Below are positions 13,298 through 21,825 of a stretch of DNA of 64,000 bases, one piece after another (positions within the stretch are counted from its first letter, which is position 1; each line of letters starts with the position of its first letter). The stretch is from Ralstonia pickettii (lineage in GTDB: Bacteria > Pseudomonadota > Gammaproteobacteria > Burkholderiales > Burkholderiaceae), in NCBI RefSeq assembly GCF_030582395.1, contig NZ_CP104381.1, positions 1,426,001 through 1,490,000 of the forward strand, in the 5' to 3' direction. The translations under genes and the position numbers were made by a program. The notes under the pieces are model-generated. The model did not search any database, was not told the DNA's origin, and saw only the letters and a list, made by a program, of their open reading frames with translations.

Positions 13298-14323
13298 ATG
13301 CCACTGAGCCTTCCGCACATCGGCGCACTGCCGGCCGGCGCACGCGACAGCATCTCCGACGTGGCAGGCGTGACCGTCGGCCACGCCACGATTGCCGGCG
13401 GCGACATCCAGACCGGCGTGACCGTGGTACGCCCGCATGCCGGCGACCCGTTCCTCGACAAGGTGCCCGCCGCCAGCGTGGTGCTCAACGGTTTCGGCAA
13501 GAGCATCGGCCTCGTGCAGGTGGACGAGCTGGGCGTGCTGGAAACGCCGATTGCGCTGACCAACACGTTTGCCGTGGGCACTGTGGCGCAAGCGCAGATC
13601 CGCCAGGCGGTTGCCGCCAACCCGCAGATCGGCCGCACGTGGTCGACCGTCAATCCGCTCGTCTTCGAATGCAATGACGGCTACCTGAACGACCTGCAGG
13701 CGTTTGCCGTGCAGGACGTGCACTACGACGCGGCCTACGCTGCGGCAGCCCAAGCGTTCGAGCAAGGCGCGGTGGGGGCAGGGCGCGGGATGTCGTCGTT
13801 CGGCGTGAAGGGCGGCATCGGTTCTGCATCGCGCGTGGTGACACTCGCCGACGGCGCACAACGTACTGTCGGCGCGCTCGTGCTGTCCAACTTTGGCGTG
13901 ACCAAAAACCTGACACTTGGCGGGCGCAACGTCGGTGCGGAATTGGCGAGCGCGCTCGCCGCGGCCACACCGGAGCCGGAGAAGGGCTCGATCATCATGC
14001 TGCTCGCCACCGACGCGCCGCTCGATGCACGCCAGTTGCGCCGCCTCGCCTTGCGCGCGGGCGCCGGCCTGGCACGCACCGGCTCCGTCTTCGGCCATGG
14101 CAGCGGCGATATCGCACTGGCGTTCTCCACTGCCTACACCGTGCCGCACGAGGGCGCGCGCGCCATGCCAGCCGTCTCCATGACACACGAATCGCATCTC
14201 GACCCGCTGTTCCAGGCCGCCGCCGACAGCGTCGAACAAGCCATCGTACACGCGCTGTTCCGCGCAACAGCCGTCACCGGCCGCGACGGCAACACCCGCC
14301 GCGCACTGACCGAATTGCTCTGA
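13298..14323 (+). CDS. P1 (DmpA-type) aminopeptidase
   Basis: DmpA/BapA-like N-terminal-nucleophile peptidase, 341 residues. These enzymes release N-terminal residues from L-, D- or beta-peptides (the founding DmpA is an L-aminopeptidase/D-esterase). The autoproteolytic site is EKG/SIIMLLATDAPLD with predicted nucleophile Ser231, aligned with the DmpA Gly249/Ser250 cleavage. The other conserved parts are VNPLVFECNDGYLND near 118-132 and the glycine-rich GAGRGMSSFGVKGGIG near 160-175. No signal peptide is visible, so it should act on imported peptides in the cytoplasm. It sits 9 bp after gsiD and 8 bp before the M55 gene. Confidence 0.9.
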   Translation: MPLSLPHIGALPAGARDSISDVAGVTVGHATIAGGDIQTGVTVVRPHAGDPFLDKVPAASVVLNGFGKSIGLVQVDELGVLETPIALTNTFAVGTVAQAQIRQAVAANPQIGRTWSTVNPLVFECNDGYLNDLQAFAVQDVHYDAAYAAAAQAFEQGAVGAGRGMSSFGVKGGIGSASRVVTLADGAQRTVGALVLSNFGVTKNLTLGGRNVGAELASALAAATPEPEKGSIIMLLATDAPLDARQLRRLALRAGAGLARTGSVFGHGSGDIALAFSTAYTVPHEGARAMPAVSMTHESHLDPLFQAAADSVEQAIVHALFRATAVTGRDGNTRRALTELL

Positions 14324-14331
14324 CCTGACTC

Positions 14332-15147
14332 ATGCGAATCCTGATTTCCGCCGACATCGAAGGCGTGGCCAACGTGTTCCACCCCGAGCAGACGCGCGCC
14401 GGCAACGGCGAATACGAACGCGCCCGCCGCTGGATGACCGCCGAAGCCGATGCCGCCGTGCGCGGTGCCTTCGACGGCGGCGCCACGGACGTGCTCGTCA
14501 ACGATTCGCACGGAGGTTTCCGCAACCTCATCCCCGATTCCATCGACCGCCGCGCACGCTTCGTCCTCGGCAAGCCGCGCTACCTCAGCATGATGGCCGG
14601 CGTGGACGGCTGCGACGCCGTCTGCATGATCGGCTACCACGCGCGCGCCGGCAGCCGCGGCGTGCTGGCACACACCATCAACAGCTTTGCCTTCGCGCGC
14701 GTCTGGTTCAACGAGCAGGAATTGGGCGAGGCCGGCCTCTACGGCGCCCTGGCCGGGGAGCGCGGCGTGCCGGTGGCCGTTGCCAGCGGCGACGATGTAT
14801 TTATCAAGGAAACCAAACCGCTGTTGCCGCACACCACGTTCGTCGAGACCAAACAGGCGGAAGGACAGAACGCCGGCACATCGCTCTCGCCCGAGCAGTC
14901 GTGCGAAGCCATCTACGCAGCGGTGAAAGCCACGGTACGGCGCGGCCATTTCAGCATGCCGCTGCGCCTCCAGGCACCGATCGTCTGCCGCCTGCAAACA
15001 CAAACGCCCGCATTGGCCGATCTGTTCTGCCAATGGCCCGCCCTGGAGCGCGTCGACGGCACGATGCTGCGCTTCGCCGCCGACTCCGTAGAACATGCCG
15101 TACGCATGCTCAACAGCCTCTCCGCCATGTCAGCGATGCTCCGCTGA
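14332..15147 (+). CDS. M55 family D-aminopeptidase (DppA-like)
   Basis: 271-residue zinc peptidase of the M55 family, related to Bacillus subtilis DppA, which removes N-terminal D-amino acids such as D-Ala from D-Ala-D-Ala or D-Ala-Gly-Gly. The ligands and catalytic residues align almost position by position: Asp8 and Glu10 in SADIEG, His60 in NDSHGG, His103 in GYHARAG and His114 in LAHT. It is cytoplasmic, with no signal peptide, and is the last clear gene of the operon that begins with the RpiR-type regulator. Together with IaaA and the P1 peptidase it implies handling of D- or isopeptide-linked material. Confidence 0.9.
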   Translation: MRILISADIEGVANVFHPEQTRAGNGEYERARRWMTAEADAAVRGAFDGGATDVLVNDSHGGFRNLIPDSIDRRARFVLGKPRYLSMMAGVDGCDAVCMIGYHARAGSRGVLAHTINSFAFARVWFNEQELGEAGLYGALAGERGVPVAVASGDDVFIKETKPLLPHTTFVETKQAEGQNAGTSLSPEQSCEAIYAAVKATVRRGHFSMPLRLQAPIVCRLQTQTPALADLFCQWPALERVDGTMLRFAADSVEHAVRMLNSLSAMSAMLR

Positions 15148-15224
15148 GCGCCAGCTCAGCACATCACAGCGCCAACGCTCGCGCTCAGACGGTTTGGCCG
15201 TTGACGTTCCTGCCCTTGATGGCG

Positions 15225-15318
15225 CCTTGAATTTCTGTAAGCGGGCGGAAAAAAGACGGGGAACTGTCTGAGCGAAGCGAGTTTCGGTCCTTCTCCGCCC
15301 GGTTACGGAAATTCAAGG
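15225..15318. repeat. Large imperfect inverted repeat element
   Basis: The arms 15225-15249 and 15294-15318 can pair over 25 positions with one mismatch and one G-U pair. The outer 11 bp (CCTTGAATTTC/GAAATTCAAGG) are perfect and the inner part is CGGGCGGA/TCCGCCCG. The 44-base loop is purine-rich (AAAAAAGACGGGGAAC at its 5' side). No gene is encoded. The form suggests a dispersed non-coding repeat or a structured 3' end of the peptide operon. Confidence 0.6.
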
Positions 15319-15342
15319 AATCTTTCGCCATCTCGGGCGCGC

Positions 15343-15380
15343 CTTTCTTTGCCTACCTTTGGTTGGCAAGACAAAGAAAG
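15343..15380. repeat. CTTTCTTTG/CAAAGAAAG inverted repeat
   Basis: Perfect nine-base arms at 15343-15351 and 15372-15380 around a 20-base loop, 24 bp beyond the larger inverted repeat. CAAAGAAAGTAGGT-type sequences recur next to accessory genes in several proteobacteria as I recall them. The whole gap 15148-15473 is non-coding and consists mainly of these two structures plus the leader of the lipoprotein gene. Confidence 0.5.
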
Positions 15381-15473
15381 TAGGTCGGCCCCGCCAGGGG
15401 ACGAAACAGGGATGGACCAAAAACGCACATCGCAGCGTAAACTTCAGGACGTCCAACCCCGAAGGAGCCCCCC

Positions 15474-15842
15474 ATGACCCGCGCACTCACCCTCACCACG
15501 TTGCTGTGTGCGCTAGCAGTGGTAACGGTATCGGCCTGCGACCGCCGTCCATCACCAGCCAACCCGCCCACGCCGCAGACGTCCAAAGCCGAAAAGGCGG
15601 CCGCCGCGCTCGCCAAGGCCGCCGCAGAATTCAAATGCCCCGCGCCATCGGGCCGCTTCATGCTCGACGACGGCACCAACCGTGGTCCCAAGCAACCCGT
15701 GCGCACCAACTGCACCACCGCCTACGCCACCTGCGACGCACAGTCGCACGCCGTCTTCGACCACTGCCCAAGCGGCCAGGTGTTCGATCAGCGCTTTTCC
15801 ATTTGCGTTGTGAAAGACGCCTGTGACGAGATCAAGTCCTGA
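15474..15842 (+). CDS. Small lipoprotein with a chitin-binding type-2-like cysteine motif
   Basis: 122 residues. The N terminus is a lipoprotein signal with lipobox VSAC (lipidated Cys22), followed by a Pro/Ala/Lys linker (23-53). The C-terminal domain has six cysteines at 55, 80, 87, 98, 111 and 117, and a CPSGQVFDQRFSIC segment. Spacing and the CP-x-G-x-x-FD-x4-C core match the peritrophin-A/CBM14 chitin-binding fold, common in insects and rare in bacteria. Binding to chitin or another glycan is inferred only. The start follows GAAGGAG. It sits in a non-core pocket between a hairpin element and a repeat array. I know no named homologue. Confidence 0.7.
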   Translation: MTRALTLTTLLCALAVVTVSACDRRPSPANPPTPQTSKAEKAAAALAKAAAEFKCPAPSGRFMLDDGTNRGPKQPVRTNCTTAYATCDAQSHAVFDHCPSGQVFDQRFSICVVKDACDEIKS

Positions 15843-15908
15843 CGCTGTTTCGGTTGTTTCCGCTGTGACGGCCGTTGCAGCCTCGCCGGAGTGTTGCACT
15901 CGGCGCGT

Positions 15909-16155
15909 CGGGTGCCGAACGTCAAATGCGCGGTTCAAAGCCCGGCGCATGCGGTTCTGAACGGCAATCTTCGAGTCCAGAACCAGAGATGTGGGGTTCG
16001 GAACCCGGAGACCAGGCGTTCCGAACCCCACACATGGCGTTCTGAACGTCAATCGCGGCGTTTGTAACCGGAAACGCGGCGTTCGCAACCCGGACCACGG
16101 CGTTCCGAACGCCGACCTGCCGAGTTCCGAACCCCACGCGTGCGGTTCGGAACCC
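15909..16155. repeat. Twelve-unit ~21-bp repeat array with GTTC-N-GAAC cores
   Basis: Degenerate tandem repeats fill the gap between two convergent genes. Cores begin at 15912, 15933, 15954, 15975, 15996, 16018, 16039, 16060, 16081, 16102, 16124 and 16145, so nine steps are 21 bp and two are 22 bp. Seven of twelve cores are perfect GTTC-N-GAAC dyads; one extends to CGGCGTTC-C-GAACGCCG (16098-16114). The sequence between cores drifts. The 22-bp steps break any continuous reading frame. I see no other feature in 15843-16162. Confidence 0.8.
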
Positions 16156-16162
16156 CATTCGC

Positions 16163-17065
16163 TTAAAGCGCCTCGCGCGTAACCAGGAACACCTGGTCTT
16201 CACCTGCGCTGGTCGGCAGCCAGACCAGGTCGAGATCCGGGAACGCCGCCTCAACGTTTTCACGCTCGTTACCGATTTCCACCACCAGCACGCCGTGCGG
16301 CTTCAGGTGGCGTGGTGCATCGGCCAGGATGCGGCGGACGATGTCCATGCCGTCGTTGCCTCCTGCCAGCGCCATGTGCGGCTCGGCACGGTACTCAGGC
16401 GGCAATGCCTGCATCGATGCCTCGTTCACGTACGGCGGGTTCGTCAGGATCACGTCGTAATGCACGCCCGGTGGCAGCGGCGCATACAGGTCGCCTTCGT
16501 GCAGGCGGATGCGATCTTGCAGGTGGTATTCGTCGACATTGCGATTGGCCACCACCAGTGCATCCGGCGACAGGTCCACTGCGTCGATGGTCGAGTTGGG
16601 CCATTGCAGCGCCGCCAGGATCGACAGGCAGCCCGAGCCGGTACACAGCTCCAGCACATCGGTCGGACCGTCTTCCTGGTCGATCCACGGTTCCAGACCG
16701 TCTTCCAGCAATTCGCCGATGAAGCTGCGCGGCACGATCACGCGTTCGTCCACGTAGAAGCGCATGCCGTGCATGAATGCCTCGTGCGTGATGTACGCGG
16801 CGGGCACGCGGTCGACAGCGCGGCGCTCGATCACCTTCAGCACGGCAGCCACTTCTTCGGGCAGCAGGCGTGCGTCCAGGAACGGCTCCAGCGTATCGAT
16901 CGGCAGATGCAGCGTGTGCAGGATCAGGTAAGCGGCTTCGTCGTAGGCGTTCTCGCTGCCGTGGCCGAAGACAAGCCCGGCGGCGGTGAAGCGCGACACG
17001 GCGTAGCGCAGCAGGTCGCGAACGGTCGTGAACGGGTGGGAGGTGGGCAGGGTGGGCGTGGTCAT
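16163..17065 (-). CDS. prmB: Ribosomal protein L3 N5-glutamine methyltransferase
   Basis: 300-residue class I SAM-dependent methyltransferase that methylates a glutamine of ribosomal protein L3 (uL3). The SAM-binding motif I LELCTGSGCLS is at 138-148, and the glutamine-binding catalytic NPPY is at 209-212. The N-terminal helical domain is of PrmB rather than PrmC type (SRFTAAGLVFGHGSENAYDEAAYLIL). I start at ATG 17065, seven bases after the upstream CYTH gene; an in-frame extension to 17134 would run into that gene. It is the last gene of the dap run, and its stop codon lies eight bases from the 21-bp repeat array. Confidence 0.93.
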   Translation of the reverse strand: MTTPTLPTSHPFTTVRDLLRYAVSRFTAAGLVFGHGSENAYDEAAYLILHTLHLPIDTLEPFLDARLLPEEVAAVLKVIERRAVDRVPAAYITHEAFMHGMRFYVDERVIVPRSFIGELLEDGLEPWIDQEDGPTDVLELCTGSGCLSILAALQWPNSTIDAVDLSPDALVVANRNVDEYHLQDRIRLHEGDLYAPLPPGVHYDVILTNPPYVNEASMQALPPEYRAEPHMALAGGNDGMDIVRRILADAPRHLKPHGVLVVEIGNERENVEAAFPDLDLVWLPTSAGEDQVFLVTREAL

Positions 17066-17072
17066 CTTCGGC

Positions 17073-17591
17073 TCAATGTTGTTGTGCGGCCAGCAAATCG
17101 ACGTAAGCGACGTCAAGCAGGTCGGATTCGGCAATGCCGAGGGATTGCATCAGGGCGTGCGCGATGGCCACGCCATCGTCTTCGGATTGGTCTTCGCGCA
17201 GCACGACTTCAAGTTCAACGAAATCGCCAAGGTCTTTCACCGCATCCACATGAATGCGCGTCTGGCCCGCGAGATAAAGGTGGCGAAACTTGATGACGCG
17301 GCCGGCGGTGCCGATGGCGGCGGCCAGCGTGGCGCGCAGGGCGTCGGGCGCGCTGGTCGGAACGATGTGGTAGTCCGACACACGCGGGCCGGCGCTGTTG
17401 GCGCGGAAGTAATGGATCAGCTCGCCGCGCCCGGTCGAGAACTGCCGCAGCTTCAGGCGCCCATTCGCACAGGCAAAGAACGTGTCGTCCTGCTCGATGC
17501 GCTCGGGGCCGGAATCCGCGATGGCGGCCGCGCGCTCAATGAGTGCAGCCACGTCGCGCACATGCGCCTTGATCTCGACGTTGCGCGCCAT
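17073..17591 (-). CDS. CYTH-domain protein, putative class IV adenylate cyclase
   Basis: 172-residue CYTH-fold protein. The strand-1 motif is NVEIKAHV, a form of ExExK in which the first glutamate is Asn4. Later features are the KLRQF and RANSAGPRVSDYH strands and the DLGDFVELEVVL strand with paired acidic residues. Proteins of this shape are annotated as class IV adenylate cyclases, but related tunnel-fold enzymes are triphosphatases, so cAMP synthesis is not proved. It lies between dapE (10 bp upstream) and prmB (7 bp downstream). Confidence 0.8.
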   Translation of the reverse strand: MARNVEIKAHVRDVAALIERAAAIADSGPERIEQDDTFFACANGRLKLRQFSTGRGELIHYFRANSAGPRVSDYHIVPTSAPDALRATLAAAIGTAGRVIKFRHLYLAGQTRIHVDAVKDLGDFVELEVVLREDQSEDDGVAIAHALMQSLGIAESDLLDVAYVDLLAAQQH

Positions 17592-17601
17592 CTGGGGAAC
17601 C

Positions 17602-19123
<1,522 letters not shown>

Positions 19124-19137
19124 GGTGGGATTCGCAA

Positions 19138-19551
19138 TCAATGTCGAAAGGCTTGCAGGGCGAAGGAGAGGGCGGCAACGGCCACTGCAAAACCGATGGA
19201 CGCCAGCCAAGTCATGCGCCTGAGGCGGCGCTCCAGCCGCGCGGCTTCATCGCGCAACGCGTCGATGGTGATGGCGTGCTGTTCGGCCAGCAGCTTGACC
19301 GATTCAGCCTGCTGCAGGATCGCCGCTTCCAGCTCGGCAATCCGTGTATTCGGGTCGGGCGCGGCGCCTTCTGCGCGGGACGGTTCGGTGCCGGTTTTCT
19401 TGCGGTTCTTGAACTTGTCGATGGTCTTGTTTGCCTGCTCCAGGATAGTGGGCAGCAAAGACAAGACAGTACCGATGGTGTTTGGATCAAGACCCATGAT
19501 GCGTTGGCGCAGCTTGCCGAAGCGGGTGCCGGCGGCATTGCGTTCGGACAT
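19138..19551 (-). CDS. Hypothetical coiled-coil protein with C-terminal membrane segment
   Basis: I do not recognise this protein. With the start at ATG 19551 it has 137 residues: a helical N terminus (LDPNTIGTVLSLLPTILEQA), a basic patch (KFKNRKK), a coiled coil rich in Ala, Glu and Leu (about 65-110) and one membrane segment at the C terminus (WLASIGFAVAVAALSFALQA). Other in-frame ATGs at 19596, 19575 and 19494 are possible, and none has a clear ribosome-binding site. It lies between dapD (60 bp) and the ArsC-like gene (14 bp) and is probably transcribed with them. Confidence 0.65.
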   Translation of the reverse strand: MSERNAAGTRFGKLRQRIMGLDPNTIGTVLSLLPTILEQANKTIDKFKNRKKTGTEPSRAEGAAPDPNTRIAELEAAILQQAESVKLLAEQHAITIDALRDEAARLERRLRRMTWLASIGFAVAVAALSFALQAFRH

Positions 19552-19611
19552 GGCTGCGTTTGAGGTGGTTGGCATGCCCGCAAGACTAGCAGGCATGCCT
19601 TGCGCCGGTGC

Positions 19612-20439
19612 TTAATCGCCGCGCAGCAGCTCGTTCAGGCCAACCTTGGCGCGCGTCTTCGCGTCGACCTTCTTGACGATCACGGCGCAGTACAGGCTGT
19701 GCGAGCCGTCCTTCGACGGCAGGTTGCCCGCCACCACCACCGAGCCCGCCGGGATGCGGCCGTAGCTGACTTCACCGGTTTCGCGGTCGTAGATCTTGGT
19801 CGACTGGCCCAGGTACACGCCCATCGAGATCACCGAGTTTTCTTCAACGATCACGCCTTCCACGACTTCCGAGCGGGCACCGATGAAGCAGTTGTCTTCG
19901 ATGATGACCGGGTTGGCCTGCAGCGGCTCCAGCACGCCGCCGATGCCCACACCGCCCGACAGGTGGACGTTCTTGCCGATCTGTGCGCACGAACCGACGG
20001 TGGCCCAGGTGTCGACCATCGTGCCTTCGTCAACGTAAGCGCCGATGTTCACGTACGACGGCATCAGCACGGCGTTCTTGGCGATGAACGAGCCACGGCG
20101 CGCCACCGCGGGCGGCACCACGCGGAAGCCGCCCGCGGCGAAGTCTTCTGCCGTGTAGTCGGCGAACTTGCTCGGCACCTTGTCGTAGAACTGCGTGAAG
20201 CCGCCGGCAGCCATCGGTGCGTTATCTTCCAGGCGGAACGACAGCAGCACGGCCTTCTTGATCCACTGATTGACGATCCACTCGCCGTCCTTCTTCTCGG
20301 CCACACGCAGCGCGCCACGATCAAGTTGCCCGATCACGTTGGCGACGGCTTCGCGGATATCGGCCGGAGCGGACTTGGGCGACAGGTTGGCGCGGTCTTC
20401 CCACGCTTGGTCGATCAGGGATTGCAGTTGTTGCGTCAT
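19612..20439 (-). CDS. dapD: 2,3,4,5-tetrahydropyridine-2,6-dicarboxylate N-succinyltransferase
   Basis: DapD succinylates tetrahydrodipicolinate using succinyl-CoA, committing carbon to the succinylase DAP route. The 275-residue protein has a helical N-terminal domain and a left-handed beta-helix of hexapeptide repeats (about 105-240, including [20 protein letters not shown] and [19 protein letters not shown]). Length is normal for proteobacterial DapD. It follows dapC after 45 bp on the same strand. Confidence 0.97.
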   Translation of the reverse strand: MTQQLQSLIDQAWEDRANLSPKSAPADIREAVANVIGQLDRGALRVAEKKDGEWIVNQWIKKAVLLSFRLEDNAPMAAGGFTQFYDKVPSKFADYTAEDFAAGGFRVVPPAVARRGSFIAKNAVLMPSYVNIGAYVDEGTMVDTWATVGSCAQIGKNVHLSGGVGIGGVLEPLQANPVIIEDNCFIGARSEVVEGVIVEENSVISMGVYLGQSTKIYDRETGEVSYGRIPAGSVVVAGNLPSKDGSHSLYCAVIVKKVDAKTRAKVGLNELLRGD

Positions 20440-20484
20440 GGTCTTGTTGGCTCTCGGAGAGGAAACAGAAGAGAAAATTACGGA

Positions 20485-21684
20485 TCAGCGTTGCTGGCAG
20501 AACTCGACAATCCGGCGCGCGCCTTCCAGGCATTCGTCCACGCCGGCCACCAGCGCGATGCGCACGTAGTCCTGGCCCGGGTTCGTGCCGTGCGCCTCGC
20601 GGGCGAGGTAGCTGCCCGGCAGGACGGCGACGTTCTTGGCGGCCAGCAGCTGGCGTGCGAATTCAGTGTCCGACAGGCCCGTGCGCTTGACGTTGGCCCA
20701 CAGGTAGAAGGCGGCGTCGGGCAGGGCCACGTCCAGCACCTCGGCCAGCATCGGCGTGACCTGTTGGAACTTTTTGACGTATTGCGCCCGGTTGTCGCGC
20801 ACGTGGGTCTCGTCATTCCACGCAGCGATGCTAGCGGACTGCACCGACGGGCTCATCGCGCTGCCGTGATACGTGCGATACAGCAGATAGGCCTTGAGCA
20901 GCTTGGCGTCGCCGGCCACGAAGCCGGAACGCATGCCCGGCACGTTGGAGCGCTTGGACAGGCTGGAGAACATCACCAGGCGGTCAAAGCCTCGGCCCAG
21001 CTTGTGCGCGGCCTGCAGCGCGCCCAGCGGCGGGTTGGCCTCGTCGAAATAGATTTCGGAGTAGCACTCGTCCGACGCGATGATGAAGCCGTATTCGTCC
21101 GACAAGGCGAAGAGTTGCTTCCAGTCTTCGAGGGTGAGCACGGCGCCGGTCGGGTTGCCGGGGCTGCATACGAAGACGAGCTGCACGTTGCGCCATTCTT
21201 CGGGCGTGATCGCGGCGAAATCGGGTGCGTAGTTGCGCGCCGGGTCGCTGTTGGCGAACAGGGGCGTGGCACCGGCCAGCAGCGCCGAGCCTTCGTAGAT
21301 CTGGTAGAACGGGTTCGGGCACAGCACACGGGCACCGGGCTTGCTGCCGTCAATCACGGTCTGGGCGAACGAGAACAGCGCCTCGCGCGAGCCGTTGACG
21401 GGGATGACTTCAGTGGCTGGGTCGACCTTCGGCAAGCCGTAGCGGCGCTCCAGCCATGCAGCGATGCACTGTCGCAGTGCATCGGAGCCAAGCGTCGTGG
21501 GATAATTCGCCAGCCCGCCGAGCGCCGCCGTCAGCGCGTCTTTCACCAGGGCCGGCGTCGGGTGCTTGGGCTCGCCGATGCCAAAGCTGATGGGCGTATG
21601 GGCGGCGCTGGGCGTCACGTCCTTGACGAGTGCTTTCAGTTTCTCGAACGGATACGGCTGCAGGGCGGACAGGCGCGGATTCAC
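20485..21684 (-). CDS. dapC: Succinyldiaminopimelate transaminase
   Basis: Fold-type I aminotransferase (399 residues) that converts N-succinyl-2-amino-6-oxopimelate to N-succinyl-LL-DAP with glutamate. The PLP lysine is Lys244 in SLSKRSN. The substrate-binding CSPGNPTG is at 173-180, and SDECYSEIYF at 204-213 holds the Asp and Tyr that contact PLP. It starts at GTG 21684 and is first of the - strand dap run. Dedicated dapC genes next to dapD are typical of betaproteobacteria; enterics use other transaminases. Confidence 0.94.
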   Translation of the reverse strand: MNPRLSALQPYPFEKLKALVKDVTPSAAHTPISFGIGEPKHPTPALVKDALTAALGGLANYPTTLGSDALRQCIAAWLERRYGLPKVDPATEVIPVNGSREALFSFAQTVIDGSKPGARVLCPNPFYQIYEGSALLAGATPLFANSDPARNYAPDFAAITPEEWRNVQLVFVCSPGNPTGAVLTLEDWKQLFALSDEYGFIIASDECYSEIYFDEANPPLGALQAAHKLGRGFDRLVMFSSLSKRSNVPGMRSGFVAGDAKLLKAYLLYRTYHGSAMSPSVQSASIAAWNDETHVRDNRAQYVKKFQQVTPMLAEVLDVALPDAAFYLWANVKRTGLSDTEFARQLLAAKNVAVLPGSYLAREAHGTNPGQDYVRIALVAGVDECLEGARRIVEFCQQR

Positions 21685-21793
21685 GGTGTTGGGCGGCGGT
21701 GTTGGGCTGGTCAGCGGACAAGCTTGGCGCTTGCCGGGAAGCCCGAAATTATACGGCCAACGTGTGCTGGCCGCCCCAAGACAATGCTGGCCG

Positions 21794-21816
21794 CGGCGGA
21801 TTTCCGCCGTTTTTTT
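21794..21816 (+). terminator. Intrinsic terminator immediately before the EamA start codon
   Basis: Stem CGGCGG-ATTT-CCGCCG followed by seven T, ending ten bases before ATG 21826. The only gene on its 5' side is dapC, which runs the other way. It must therefore end a short + strand RNA or act as an attenuator of the EamA gene. A possible promoter on the + strand is TTGGCG (21724-21729), 17 bp, AATTAT (21747-21752). Confidence 0.6.
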
Positions 21817-21825
21817 ATTGCTTAG

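Noticed and set aside
11993..14251. Long - strand frame of about 750 codons opposite gsiC, gsiD and the P1 peptidase
   Set aside because: High-GC third-position bias opens the antisense frame. The sequence is His/Arg/Asp-rich with no domain, and the + strand genes are unambiguous.
15909..16155. CRISPR array or LexA/SOS boxes
   Set aside because: There are no invariant repeats with unique spacers and no cas genes. GTTC-N-GAAC differs from the E. coli CTG-N10-CAG box and from the GAAC-N4-GTTC type.
15909..16263. Open frames on both strands through the 21-bp array, giving heptapeptide repeats
   Set aside because: A 21-bp period gives seven-residue repeats automatically in any frame. The two 22-bp steps shift frame, the - strand frame runs into prmB, and no ribosome-binding site or known domain supports a protein.
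21681..21710. Duplicated GGTGTTGGGC near the dapC start
   Set aside because: Two copies 13 bp apart in the dapC leader are short and GC-rich. Chance is likely, and no structure supports function.
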